Assembly: GCF_045062745.1 (NCBI RefSeq)
Contig: NZ_JBJGED010000007.1
Span: 186,001 to 250,000 of the forward strand
Source: Paenibacillus_AA sp045062745
GTDB taxonomy: Bacteria > Bacillota > Bacilli > Paenibacillales > NBRC-103111
Direction: 5' to 3'
Length of the DNA stretch: 64,000 bases
Made by a program: the position numbers and the translations under genes. The notes beneath the pieces were generated by a model. It saw nothing but the letters and a program-made list of their open reading frames with translations, did no database searches and was not told the DNA's origin. Below, piece after piece: positions 51,894-61,415 of the stretch (position 1 is its first letter; each line of letters begins with the position of its first letter).

Positions 51894-53725
51894 TGCCGAA
51901 ACATGACCAAGAACACCAGGAACAATCGACAAATCCCATTAGCAGAAGAAAATTGCTCGCCTCGCTGGGGGCGACCAGTGTGGCCCTCGCAGCCGGTGCC
52001 AGTCTGTTTCGAGCCCCTTTCGACGCCGTTGCAAAATCGGTAACGGAGGGGGTATACGGTCCGAATGACCATCCCGTCTTCTCGACCAAAACCTCCAGCG
52101 TGAACAACGTTCGTGATTACGGAGCCGTCGGAGACGGAACAACGGATGATACGGCAGCCATTCAAAGCGCATTGAATCAAGCGCTTCAGGCGTCGGGTAC
52201 GCACGTACATATCCCTCCAGGCACCTATAAAGTTACCGATACGCTGAGGATTTACCGCCATACACGTCTGACCTTGGATCCGGACGCGAAGATTTTACGC
52301 TGCCACGATTATTCGTTTCTAGTCAATGGGGATAACGGCCCTGGCTTCCCAGGCTACGAAGGGCATGGAGACTTGTGGATTGAGGGAGGGGTTTGGGAGG
52401 GGAACATCCTCCTGTATCCGGATACGTATAATGGATTCGGCTTGGCGAGAGGCAGGAATATCGTGATCCGGAACATCGAGATGCGAGACGTCGTTTCCGC
52501 TCACGGTGTCGATATGAACGCCTGCGAGAACGTCGTCATCGAGAATTGCCGGTTCCTCGGCTATCGGGACAGTACGCCGGATCAATCCAGGGATTATGCG
52601 GAAGCGATTCAGTTGGCCAATCATACGCAGGAAGGGTTTAGCCAAATGGGAGCGTTCGATGGAACGCCATGCCGGAACGTTACGGTCCGCAACTGCTACT
52701 TCGGGGCCAGTGGAACGCCAGGCACCCAAGCATGGCCTTCGGGGGTCGGCAATCATTACGCTGTCTACGACCTTTATAACTCGAATATTAAAATCGTTGA
52801 CAATACCTTCGAAGGGATGACATTCGCCGGGGTGCGAAGCTTCAAATTCGCCGAACTGTTCATCTCGAACAACTTGTTCCTGAACTGCAACAGGGGCGTT
52901 ATGCTGTCCAATCCGGCGGGAGATACCAATTCATCCAAGGACGCGGCGGGTAACCAGACCGGTCTGCCGCAATCCAGTAAAAATATTGTAATAACCGGTA
53001 ACATATTCAAGGGGACGAAGTCCGAAACGATATATTGCGTAGGTTGGCCCAAAACGGCAATCATTCATGCCAAAGTGGAATCGGTCATCATCGCTGACAA
53101 TGTATTCGATCATGGATTGTCGAGCAAAAATTGCATCACTCTGCGATGGGTGCACCATGTGACCATAACCGGCAATACGTTTCGCAATCAGTATCGGGGA
53201 ATCTGGTTATCGTATGTAACCAAAGCCACGATCAGCCAGAATGTCTTCCAGGATATGATCGTGGAGGCGATTTACTCTGAAGAGCCTGATGCCGATTACA
53301 AAAACCGCGGACTCACGGCTGACATTCAAGTGCTCCATAATCAGATCGATCGCTGCGGCAGAACCGGCATTTATATCCAGAGTATGGAGAGTTTTCAGGT
53401 CATAGGCAATATCATTCATTCTCCGGCAACGGAAACCCATAATACGCGAAGCGGTATCCTCGTCGCGAATTCCGCGAAAAAAGGGAAGGTGGCAAGTAAT
53501 CGGATTACAAAAGCTCTGACCGGCAATCAAAACCAATATGGTGTAAGCGTCACCGGCACATGCAGCGACGTGCAGGTTGCCGACAACATAGCCGAAGGCG
53601 TGACGGCTGCCGTATCCGTCCAAGGTTCAACGAACTTTGACGGAATTTACTTGCACAGTCCGAACGGGACCAGGTATAAGATGACCATTGGCAACGACGG
53701 CGCTATCCTCCATAGCCCCGCTTAA
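51893..53725 (+). CDS. Tat-exported right-handed beta-helix protein (pectate-lyase-like)
   Basis: 610 residues. The N terminus has a twin-arginine motif SRRKLLASLG and a hydrophobic stretch, so export in folded form is likely. The mature part opens with VRDYGAVGDGTTDDTAAIQ, the Pectate_lyase_3/GH28-like entry motif. It continues as many parallel beta-helix coils (repeating N-x-F/I-x-N steps, such as NVVIENCRF, NITITGN-like). It probably cleaves or binds a polysaccharide that the operon's importer then takes up. ATG 51893 with GGGAGG eight bases upstream is chosen; an open frame extends to 51623 but runs through the previous gene. A terminator follows. Confidence 0.88.
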   Translation: MPKHDQEHQEQSTNPISRRKLLASLGATSVALAAGASLFRAPFDAVAKSVTEGVYGPNDHPVFSTKTSSVNNVRDYGAVGDGTTDDTAAIQSALNQALQASGTHVHIPPGTYKVTDTLRIYRHTRLTLDPDAKILRCHDYSFLVNGDNGPGFPGYEGHGDLWIEGGVWEGNILLYPDTYNGFGLARGRNIVIRNIEMRDVVSAHGVDMNACENVVIENCRFLGYRDSTPDQSRDYAEAIQLANHTQEGFSQMGAFDGTPCRNVTVRNCYFGASGTPGTQAWPSGVGNHYAVYDLYNSNIKIVDNTFEGMTFAGVRSFKFAELFISNNLFLNCNRGVMLSNPAGDTNSSKDAAGNQTGLPQSSKNIVITGNIFKGTKSETIYCVGWPKTAIIHAKVESVIIADNVFDHGLSSKNCITLRWVHHVTITGNTFRNQYRGIWLSYVTKATISQNVFQDMIVEAIYSEEPDADYKNRGLTADIQVLHNQIDRCGRTGIYIQSMESFQVIGNIIHSPATETHNTRSGILVANSAKKGKVASNRITKALTGNQNQYGVSVTGTCSDVQVADNIAEGVTAAVSVQGSTNFDGIYLHSPNGTRYKMTIGNDGAILHSPA

Positions 53726-53751
53726 TTAACACGTGAACGCCAACGCCGAGG

Positions 53752-53783
53752 ACCTCTGGGGTGATTAACTCCAGAGGTTTTTC
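53752..53783 (+). terminator. Rho-independent terminator
   Basis: ACCTCTGG pairs with CCAGAGGT, followed by a T run. It closes the importer operon. Confidence 0.85.
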
Positions 53784-53796
53784 ATATTTGTACGCC

Positions 53797-54708
53797 TTAG
53801 GTCCCATGTGCTTTGATAAATGCCAAAATCGACGTTAAAGACACTTGATTCAAAGGCTTCTCGGTCGTGATCGCGCTGAACAAGTCACCCGTTTCCTTCA
53901 ATCGGGCGGGCATTGTGGCCATCGTAAATTCCAATGGGGACACTCCGCGCTCCAATTCGGACCATCGCAACGGCGCGGATACCGTGGCTTCTTTTCGAGC
54001 CCGGCAGGAGTAGGGCGCGGCGATCGTCCGGCCTCGCCAGAGCTGGAGATAGTCCAAGTACAGTTTGCGGCCGCGCCGATCCACAACCCGATCGAGCGTG
54101 ATCCGGTCCGGCAGCCGCTTCGCCAAATATCCGGCCAGGAACGCATTAATGCGTCTTACTGCCTCATATGGATATTCCGGCATGATCGGAACGAAGACTT
54201 GCAGTCCGGTTGCCCCCGACGTTTTCGGCACGCTAGGGAGGGATAATGAGTCGAGTACCGCTTTCACCTCCAGCGCCACTTCCGTTACCAAGCCGAAGCT
54301 ATGTTCATCCGGCGGATCCAGATCCAGCACCAGCTCAGAGGGATGATCCAAATGCGCGACAGGATCAAACGGGACGTGAAGCTCCAATGCATCCTGGTTC
54401 GCAAGCCAGACCAAAGTGGCCAGGTCGTTCAGCAGAATGCGGAACTTTTGCTTGTATTCTACCCGGGCAATCCAGTCGGGGGCGTGGGGACGAAGGGAGC
54501 GCTCCTCGAATTTCCGCTTGCCTACGCCCTCCGGATACCTCCATATCATCAGCATCCGATCCCTGGTGTATGGGAGCAAGTAAGGTGCGACAGAGGTTAA
54601 ATACGTGATATAATCCCGCTTCGTTATCCCTAATTCCGGCCATAGGACGCGATCCGGATTCGTGATGGTTACGGTCTTCCCCTCAATCGTGACTGTGATC
54701 TCGCTCAT
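53797..54708 (-). CDS. LigD-type primase-polymerase
   Basis: 303-residue stand-alone polymerase of the LigD (archaeo-eukaryotic primase-like) family. Landmarks: TNPDRVLWPELGITKRDY, the lysine/arginine pocket in FEERSLRPHAPDW, the catalytic DLDPP with its two metal-binding Asp, and TSGATGLQVFVPI, then LYLDYLQLWRGRTIAAPYSCR. It adds nucleotides, often ribonucleotides, to broken DNA ends in non-homologous end joining. No Ku or ligase domain gene is in the window. Start ATG 54708 has GGAG six bases upstream; a longer frame to 54807 lacks a good site. Confidence 0.9.
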   Translation of the reverse strand: MSEITVTIEGKTVTITNPDRVLWPELGITKRDYITYLTSVAPYLLPYTRDRMLMIWRYPEGVGKRKFEERSLRPHAPDWIARVEYKQKFRILLNDLATLVWLANQDALELHVPFDPVAHLDHPSELVLDLDPPDEHSFGLVTEVALEVKAVLDSLSLPSVPKTSGATGLQVFVPIMPEYPYEAVRRINAFLAGYLAKRLPDRITLDRVVDRRGRKLYLDYLQLWRGRTIAAPYSCRARKEATVSAPLRWSELERGVSPLEFTMATMPARLKETGDLFSAITTEKPLNQVSLTSILAFIKAHGT

Positions 54709-54864
54709 GTTCGACTCCGAAACTGTGATTTCGTCTGCCCTTCTTATACGCATCAAGCGAACTTCATTCGGAAATGCTAAAGGAATGGTTCCCCATTGTA
54801 GGGACAATTATCAACGATTTTGTTCCTTTCGCCTCGGATCGGATAGGCACATAGAGGAGGTCTT

Positions 54865-55719
54865 ATGCCGACAGTCACCGTTAATGACACGCAACTGTAC
54901 TATGAAGTGCACGGCACGGGCGTTCCGATCTTGTTCCTGCATCCTCCCCTGCTCACATCGGCTAATTTCCGGCACCAGCAACAGCAGCTGGCGGATTCCT
55001 TTCAAGTAGTGACCGTCGATCTGCGTGGGCACGGCAAGAGCGCCGCCTCCTCGGTTCCGGTGACCTACTCGGTTATGGCGGAGGATTTGCGGCAGCTGCT
55101 CGATTATTTGGAGCTGAAGCAGGTAGTCTTGTGCGGGTACTCATCGGGAGGAGGGATTGCTCTCGAGATGATGGTCACATATCCCGACCGCTTCCTAGGT
55201 GCCGCGTTGGTCAGCACGATGCCCGAGGTGGCAGACGTGCGGCTCAAGTTCTGGTTGTTCACGGCGATCGGTTTCTCGAGCTGGGATTGGTCCAAACGGC
55301 TGCTGGCCTTAGTCGTTTCCATCGGCAATGCGGACAGTTGGATGACGTTTCGGGAGCTGTTGCGGCATTCGGTTGAGGGAAGCCGGGCGAATGTGGTGCA
55401 ATATTATCGGGCCGCCAGGCAATATAGCTGCACGAGCGAGATGCCTAGGGTCCGCAAGCCGATCCTGCTGTTATATGGCAAGAAAGACAAAGCGTTTCAC
55501 AAGTATGCCCACGAGCTTAAGAAGTGTCTCCCGAATGCCGAACTGGCCTTCCTGGAGGGCGCGAACCATCAAATCCCGACGAAGAACGCGGCGGAGATGA
55601 ACCGGCTGCTGCGGGATTGGATGAACCGCCATTTTGAATCGCCCGATTCGGTCGGAACGGTTATGCCTGAGCTCCTCACACGACTACCCGAAGGGCAAGA
55701 ACAAGTACCTCTGGAATAG
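54865..55719 (+). CDS. Alpha/beta-fold hydrolase
   Basis: 284-residue cytosolic hydrolase. The fold is recognisable from the opening strands LYYEVHGTG-IPILFLHPP (oxyanion HP), DLRGHGKS, the nucleophile elbow GYSSGG (Ser), and the C-terminal LLLYGKKDKAF (acid) and GANHQIP (His). It probably hydrolyses an ester or related bond of unknown identity. AGAGGAGG precedes the ATG. It is divergent from the LigD-type gene and followed by its own terminator, so it stands alone. Confidence 0.9.
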   Translation: MPTVTVNDTQLYYEVHGTGVPILFLHPPLLTSANFRHQQQQLADSFQVVTVDLRGHGKSAASSVPVTYSVMAEDLRQLLDYLELKQVVLCGYSSGGGIALEMMVTYPDRFLGAALVSTMPEVADVRLKFWLFTAIGFSSWDWSKRLLALVVSIGNADSWMTFRELLRHSVEGSRANVVQYYRAARQYSCTSEMPRVRKPILLLYGKKDKAFHKYAHELKKCLPNAELAFLEGANHQIPTKNAAEMNRLLRDWMNRHFESPDSVGTVMPELLTRLPEGQEQVPLE

Positions 55720-55740
55720 TTTGGTCCGGGGGTTTTTTCT
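55707..55740 (+). terminator. Rho-independent terminator
   Basis: ACCTCTGGA pairs with TCCGGGGGT (two wobbles), then six T. The left arm overlaps the final codons of the hydrolase gene. Confidence 0.75.
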
Positions 55741-55856
55741 TGTCCCCAATCGTACCTAATCTGGGGTGAAATTACTAATAGCTGTTGATTACGGCTTCAT
55801 CCCAAAGGACACCCTACGACTAGCCACATATCGTTTGAGGAAGGGGTTGCTACTCG

Positions 55857-56297
55857 ATGAAAAGGATGATCTTGCTTCTGTTACTTGTGTTCCCGCTGAT
55901 GCTGGGACATGCCAATGCACCAGTTTACGCGGAGCCTTATGAAACTTACGGAGACGACGAGCAAACCAACACCATTCAACCGTACAAACGCGGCGGATAT
56001 CGTTCTCCCTCCCGCAGCTACAATCCTGGAGTAGGGACCCCGACGCGTACGACTCCGACAAGGCCGGATACGGCACGCACTCCGGTCACTACGACCCCTC
56101 GCACCGGGTTCGGCGGATTTTGGGGCGGGATGTTCGGAGGATTGGCGTTCGGGACGATTTTAGGTTCGCTGTTCAACCCTATGGCCGGATTTACGCTAGG
56201 TACGCCCATTCTTTCGCTGCTAAGCATCGCCATCTGGGTCGTCCTCATTGTCGTCGTGGTGCGATTCATACGCCGGGCTCGGAATAAAGGATATTAA
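55857..56297 (+). CDS. Small exported membrane protein, Thr/Pro-rich (146 aa)
   Basis: Not assigned to a named family. A signal peptide (1-25) is followed by a disordered stretch rich in Thr, Pro and Arg (about 50-85). Next come a Gly/Phe-rich hydrophobic region FGGFWGGMFGGLAFGTILG (about 84-105) and a second hydrophobic helix (about 118-137), with a basic tail RRARNKGY. The layout, with its Gly-rich hairpin, recalls the N-terminal part of bacterial Tim44-like proteins, but without their domain. GAGGAAGGGG lies nine bases before the ATG. It is followed 21 bases later by the ribA-like gene and may be co-transcribed with it. Confidence 0.75.
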   Translation: MKRMILLLLLVFPLMLGHANAPVYAEPYETYGDDEQTNTIQPYKRGGYRSPSRSYNPGVGTPTRTTPTRPDTARTPVTTTPRTGFGGFWGGMFGGLAFGTILGSLFNPMAGFTLGTPILSLLSIAIWVVLIVVVVRFIRRARNKGY

Positions 56298-56318
56298 TCA
56301 AAGACAGGAGACGTATCC

Positions 56319-57080
56319 ATGCCTGCTGTAAAACCATTTGATTCCAAGGTCATTTCCCTGCTGCAAGAAAGGATCCAACGGATCCGAACCGATCGAGGAG
56401 CCATCTACCTGGTCGGACCGATTAAACTGCCGGTTAACTTGTTCGGTGAGACGGCGCAGTTCCAATGGTATTGCTGGCTGAATTGCAGCGAGGTGACGGA
56501 CGATTTGGAGCGCATTATCGCGAATTTATCTTCCACTAATTTAGCTGAATATCAGCAATCCAGCGTTCTTGTCCATGGGGATTTCCAAAATGCCGACCAT
56601 GCCTTAATCCGGTTTCATTCCATTTGTCATACCGGAGATATTTTCGGAAGCAAACGATGTGACTGCGGGTATCAGTTGAAACAGTCGATGAAGCATATTG
56701 CCGAGCATGGGAATGGGGCTTTATTTTATTTGGCGAACCATGAAGGGCGGGGAATCGGGCTATTCAGCAAAGCGCTTGCCTATATCCTTCAGGAGAACGG
56801 ATATGACACGGTGGAGGCCAATCTTCAGCTTGGTTTTGCGGACGATGCACGCGATTACAGCGATGCGATCCAAGTACTGAAAGCCCTTCGGACAAAGCCC
56901 GTCACGCTCATCACGAATAACCCCAGAAAACTAGACGCTTTGAAAAAGGCGGGTATGGATGTAGAGGATCGGGTGCAGCTTTGGGGAGATGTGTCCGAAT
57001 ACAATGAGAATTATTTGAAGACCAAAATTGAGCGATCCGGACATTTGAATGAAGGTCAAGGCTGCTGCGATAATGATTAG
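56319..57080 (+). CDS. ribA: GTP cyclohydrolase II-like protein
   Basis: 253 residues. The core (about 65-235) matches GTP cyclohydrolase II, the first enzyme of riboflavin synthesis. Zinc cysteines are in CHTGDIFGSKRCDCG, with the guanine- and phosphate-binding EGRGIGL, the DTVEANLQLGF stretch and TNNPRK. Two oddities: the segment before EGRGIGL is YLANH rather than the usual YLRQ, with one extra residue. An about 60-residue N-terminal region precedes the core in place of a RibB domain. It is not in a rib operon and no FMN riboswitch is seen, so it could be a specialised paralogue making a pyrimidine precursor for another product (inference). Confidence 0.82.
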   Translation: MPAVKPFDSKVISLLQERIQRIRTDRGAIYLVGPIKLPVNLFGETAQFQWYCWLNCSEVTDDLERIIANLSSTNLAEYQQSSVLVHGDFQNADHALIRFHSICHTGDIFGSKRCDCGYQLKQSMKHIAEHGNGALFYLANHEGRGIGLFSKALAYILQENGYDTVEANLQLGFADDARDYSDAIQVLKALRTKPVTLITNNPRKLDALKKAGMDVEDRVQLWGDVSEYNENYLKTKIERSGHLNEGQGCCDND

Positions 57081-57103
57081 TGTTGTGGAAGGCGATTTCA
57101 ATG

Positions 57104-57148
57104 GGAAACGGAGCCCTCGCGCGTTGGCGGGCTCCGTTTCCATTTGTT
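57104..57148. terminator. Bidirectional terminator
   Basis: GGAAACGGAGCCC pairs with GGGCTCCGTTTCC around a 12-base loop. It separates the ribA-like gene from the convergent beta-propeller gene, whose stop codon adjoins it. Confidence 0.85.
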
Positions 57149-60100
57149 TTAATCTTTATAAGTCAATGTCGCCTCGTCGATATAGGCGGTCATCCTCGCT
57201 CCGCCGGTGGAATACACCATCAGGTTCACCAGCGTCGTTCCGGCAGGGGCTAAGCCGGAGATGACGACGGGAGTCCATTCGTTCAATGGGTTCGCGCCGG
57301 CGAAAGCCACACCTACGCGCGTTCCGGCATTGTTGTAGAACTGCAGGTAGATTTGCAATCCGGTAGAAGGTCCCTTATTGTACATCAGGAATGAAGCCTG
57401 ATACGTCTTCCCGGGAATGCCCGGGGTGTTCACCGTCTGTATCGCATTGGTCGCCGAAGCGTTGTCGTCGATGAATTTCAGGCTTCGCTCACCGGCATAA
57501 GTGACGGCGTGCGCGGTCAGGACGTTTCGCGGAGATGTGTTCCAGGCCGTCCATCCCGGGACGGCGCCGTCATTCCCTTGCGGTTGTTCGAACCCGGGAT
57601 TGACGATCGGTACGACATTCGCATAAGTGGCGACGAGTGGAAGATCATTTTGGGCGATCAGCTGATCGTCCGCCGTCAACAGCTTCCATCGAATTTTATA
57701 AGCGCCCGGCTGGTCGGCTATGATCGTCCAAGGCATCGTCTCGCTATATTGAGGCGATACGTTGAATCCGGTCGAACGGAACTGTCCGGTGTTCGTAAAA
57801 GAGTAGCTTTGATTGCCATCCTGGATCTGGAACTTCAGATTACCGGTCGCCGGGGACAAGTTCTCCACCACGATCTTCACGCCCGCATAGCCTTCCGCGC
57901 TGACGATCGAGGAATCGAGCGTGACCGGCAGATTGGCGTAGACGCCGTACGTCACGCTAGTGGCGGCGGACGCGAACCGGTAAGCCGAACGGGCCGGCTT
58001 CGCCTGGACGGTGAAGCTCTGGCTCGTCTGTGCCAGTGTGCCGCCGAGCGAATCCTTCAGCTTCACCGCGACCGTATAAGTACCGGCTGTCGAGAACGTC
58101 AGCTGCCAGTTGTTCTCTTCGATCACTTGCACCGGGATCGTTAAGCCAGGTTTGCCGTAATCGCCCTGATTGACGAAGGCGGTCTTGGCCCCCGCACTGT
58201 CCGTATATTCGAACGCAACATTGCCCGGTCCGGCGGTCTTCTCCAGCGTGTAATAAGCATTCTGCAGCGGTTCCTTGCCCGGTTTCTGCGTCTTGATCAG
58301 GACGGGCATCGCGGTTGGAACGGTCTCGGTAACGGCCGTCATCGGGGTATCGACACTCAGCTCATAGGCGGACTGAGTCCGGTCCTTCACCCGTACGAGC
58401 ACGGAGGAGGAGTATTTGCCGTCCGCCGTCGTCACCGTGATCGTTGCCGTTCCTAGTGCGATAGGGGTGATCACACCCGAGGCGTTCACCGTGGCGACCG
58501 AGCTGTTGCTCGTGGACCATGTGAATGTACGTCTCGTCGCGAAGGAAGGATAGACGGTAGCCGTTAGAGCCAGAGTGTCGCCCAAGAACAAGTCGGCTTC
58601 CTGCCGATCCAGCGTCACGTAGTTGGCGGCTATCGTGTTGTCTTCGATCGTATACCGCCACAAGCTTGCCTCGTCTTCTTTTTTCTTGAAATAGAAGTTG
58701 CCATAGTTGTCCTGAGTGAGCAGGGAGGCGCCTTTGGCCAATGTGGTGATCTTCGGTTTCCCGTCTACGATATCGATCCGGAAGAAGTTGTCTCCCGCGA
58801 TCGTGCCGTATACGTGACCATCCGCGACGCTAGTCTCCAACTCCGCATCCCGCCAAGTGCCCACCGCTTCCGGGAATGCATCGAGCGTATACTCGTTCAG
58901 CACCTTCCGGTTTATCGGATCGAAGACGAAGAACGTCCCCTGGGCGAATCCCCAAATGTTGCCGTCCGGCCCGACGATGAGCTGGTTCACCGCCCCTTTG
59001 CCCGGCACCGGCACGGTGACGAATTCCGCCGTCTTCGTAGCGATATCGAACACGAACAGCTTGCCGTCCGCATAGGGCCATTCCGTGCCGAGCCCTCCGC
59101 TGTATGAAGTCCCGCCGTATACTTTGCCGTTCTTATAGGCGAGCGAGACTACACTTTGGTTCGGCACAAGGTTCCGGAATACCTCATAGGCCCCGGTAGC
59201 CGGATCGTAGATCGTTAGCGCTCCCCCGCTCGTCGCGTAGTCCGGGACGGTCCCGATCAACACTTTGCCCAGCTCGGGAACCCCCAACATCGCGTAAGGG
59301 CGGTCCTGCTGGTAATTCGTTTTGAGCTCGAATTTGCTCACGACGCTGGTGTTCAGTCTCCACGCCTGGGTCGTGTTGTATTCGTAGATTTTCGCTCCTG
59401 GGTAGACGCCGAAATACATTTTGTTGCCGAGCGCGGTCATGCCCTCCGTTTGTCCGATCGAATTGTTGGTCGACGTGCCGTCGTCCGGGTTGAAAATGCC
59501 CATGCCGCCCGGGAGGAAGCCCGCCGAGTAAATTTTGCCGTCCGTAGAGCGGCCGAGTGTATGCAGCTTGATCGCTACTTTGGGCAAAGCGACGTTCGTA
59601 ATCCGCAGCGTTTTGTTCTCCAGGTTGTATTTGAAGAAGCCCCCGCCCGTATTGCCGTTGAAGCCGACGAGCGTGTAGCCGGGGTAGTTCGGATCGTCCA
59701 ATTGCAGAATGCCCCAGCCGATCGTATTCGCCTTGAAGTCGATCTTGCCCGCCGCCGTCGTCAAGTCGGTGATCGTGTTCGTCTGCAGGTCGTAAGCTTT
59801 TAGAATGCCGCCGAAGGTCAAATAGACGATATCTCCGTAAGGCGACTTCTCGGAAATTCCCCGGGAATGGATGGCCAGCGTGCCGAAATCCTTGACGACC
59901 GCGCCGGTGTTCTTGTCGAGCACGATGAGACCGAAGTTCGCGTCCATCTTCAGGAACAGCTTATTCCCGACCAGATTCATATCATACGTCAACTTATACG
60001 AATTGCGGATGGAGTCGGGGAGCATCTCTTGCTTGCTGCCGGTGGCGAGATCATATTTGATGAGGGAAGCTTTGCTGCCGCCGACCCCGACGAACAAAGC

Positions 60101-61345
60101 GTTCTGCTCCTCGTCGTATGCGATGGTCCGCGCGTAGGGCTGATCGGCAACCATTGTGCCCAGCTCCGTCGTCTGCTTGGTAGCGGGATTGAACTTGAAC
60201 ACTTTGCTGTCCGGGTAAGAACCGTAGTAGATATTCCCGTCCTTATCCTCCGCCATGTCGTACAGCACAGCACCGGGCACCGTGGATTGCGGGCTGCCCA
60301 TATCCTCGACGCGGTTTGCGACCGGATCGTACTGGAATAAGGTCGCCCTCGTGTACGTGCCGAGATACACTTTGCCATCCTTCGCGGTATAGATGCCCCA
60401 GGCGCCTTCCGCGTTGGGAAGATCGAACTCCTTCAGGACGCGCTCCGTCGTCACGTCCAGCACGACGAACCTGGCGTCCGGCTTGCCGGTGACAACCGTA
60501 TACCCGACCGCGCGGCCGTTCTCCACACCGAACGCTCCGCGGTAGATCCCGTCCTGGAACACCTGATGGCCGAGATCCATGATGGACGCCGTGACGGACA
60601 GCTGCTTCTCCGAGCTCGCCATCGTTTGGCCTTGGGCATCGACGAGAAGGAACGACATGACATAATCGCCTACTTTGGAAAATTTGACAGTCCAATCCGT
60701 CCGGTGGATTGCCCCTGCGGCGAGCGGGAAGCCTTCCGCCAAGTAGCTCCCGCTATTCAGGATGCTGTAGGGCACGCCGCTCGCGTCGGGGGCCGACAAG
60801 AAGACGTCGCCGGGTCCCGACTTCCTCTCCACCACATAGTGAAGAGGACCGGCGGCCGATGCGGCGGAGCCGATCGCGATCATGGGAACCGTCATGTATG
60901 TACCGGCGCCCAGCGTGGCCGGGAAGTCGACGCGCAATTGCGTGTTGGCAGGAGCAACCACGGTTACTTGTGCCTGGTCCGATTTTTTGCTTCGATCGGC
61001 CGATGTCGCCGTGATCGTCGCCGTTCCGACCCCAACCCCGGTGACGAGCCCGGACTCATTGACGGTTGCGATAGAAGGGGCGCTGCTCGACCAAATGAGC
61101 TCCGAATTGGTGGCTTGGGCTGGCTTCACCGTGGCTGTCAATTGGCCGGATTCGCCTACGACTACGGTTAGCTTATCTTGATCCAGCTTTACATTCCCGA
61201 CAGGAATGGTACCTCCCGGATTGGCGGACGGTCCGGATTCGCTGTCCGTCGCAGCCATTCCGATCCCGCTCCATAACACTTGAAGGATAAGTGAGATTGC
61301 CAGTAGAACGCTTATTCTCGAATAACGTTGTCTGAAAGCATGCAT
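57149..61345 (-). CDS. Large secreted beta-propeller / Ig-repeat protein
   Basis: 1398 residues, exported by a signal peptide (about 1-31). After a short linker comes a Big_2 Ig domain (about 48-130, ending TITATSADRSKKSDQAQVTV), a beta-sandwich, and a long WD40/PQQ-like propeller (about 255-920). A second Big_2 domain follows (TATITVTTADGKYSSSVLV), then two Ig-like beta-sandwiches and a C-terminal carbohydrate-binding-like domain (about 1240-1398, VPIVNPGFEQPQGNDGAVPG). It shares propeller motifs (MYFGVYPG, SVVSLAYKNGKVYGG) with the protein at 5-3739 but lacks its cohesin-like domain. It probably binds glycans outside the cell. A GGAGGG site and a cre site upstream are seen. Confidence 0.85.
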   Translation of the reverse strand: MHAFRQRYSRISVLLAISLILQVLWSGIGMAATDSESGPSANPGGTIPVGNVKLDQDKLTVVVGESGQLTATVKPAQATNSELIWSSSAPSIATVNESGLVTGVGVGTATITATSADRSKKSDQAQVTVVAPANTQLRVDFPATLGAGTYMTVPMIAIGSAASAAGPLHYVVERKSGPGDVFLSAPDASGVPYSILNSGSYLAEGFPLAAGAIHRTDWTVKFSKVGDYVMSFLLVDAQGQTMASSEKQLSVTASIMDLGHQVFQDGIYRGAFGVENGRAVGYTVVTGKPDARFVVLDVTTERVLKEFDLPNAEGAWGIYTAKDGKVYLGTYTRATLFQYDPVANRVEDMGSPQSTVPGAVLYDMAEDKDGNIYYGSYPDSKVFKFNPATKQTTELGTMVADQPYARTIAYDEEQNALFVGVGGSKASLIKYDLATGSKQEMLPDSIRNSYKLTYDMNLVGNKLFLKMDANFGLIVLDKNTGAVVKDFGTLAIHSRGISEKSPYGDIVYLTFGGILKAYDLQTNTITDLTTAAGKIDFKANTIGWGILQLDDPNYPGYTLVGFNGNTGGGFFKYNLENKTLRITNVALPKVAIKLHTLGRSTDGKIYSAGFLPGGMGIFNPDDGTSTNNSIGQTEGMTALGNKMYFGVYPGAKIYEYNTTQAWRLNTSVVSKFELKTNYQQDRPYAMLGVPELGKVLIGTVPDYATSGGALTIYDPATGAYEVFRNLVPNQSVVSLAYKNGKVYGGTSYSGGLGTEWPYADGKLFVFDIATKTAEFVTVPVPGKGAVNQLIVGPDGNIWGFAQGTFFVFDPINRKVLNEYTLDAFPEAVGTWRDAELETSVADGHVYGTIAGDNFFRIDIVDGKPKITTLAKGASLLTQDNYGNFYFKKKEDEASLWRYTIEDNTIAANYVTLDRQEADLFLGDTLALTATVYPSFATRRTFTWSTSNSSVATVNASGVITPIALGTATITVTTADGKYSSSVLVRVKDRTQSAYELSVDTPMTAVTETVPTAMPVLIKTQKPGKEPLQNAYYTLEKTAGPGNVAFEYTDSAGAKTAFVNQGDYGKPGLTIPVQVIEENNWQLTFSTAGTYTVAVKLKDSLGGTLAQTSQSFTVQAKPARSAYRFASAATSVTYGVYANLPVTLDSSIVSAEGYAGVKIVVENLSPATGNLKFQIQDGNQSYSFTNTGQFRSTGFNVSPQYSETMPWTIIADQPGAYKIRWKLLTADDQLIAQNDLPLVATYANVVPIVNPGFEQPQGNDGAVPGWTAWNTSPRNVLTAHAVTYAGERSLKFIDDNASATNAIQTVNTPGIPGKTYQASFLMYNKGPSTGLQIYLQFYNNAGTRVGVAFAGANPLNEWTPVVISGLAPAGTTLVNLMVYSTGGARMTAYIDEATLTYKD

Positions 61346-61415
61346 GGTCCCGGTTTCCCTCCATTCGAATAGTGGTTATCCCTATTACAGACTTGAAAGC
61401 CTCCTTTCATCGATT

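Noticed and set aside
56298..56318. FMN riboswitch before the GTP cyclohydrolase II-like gene
   Set aside because: Only 21 bases separate it from the previous gene, and no riboswitch-like structure is present.
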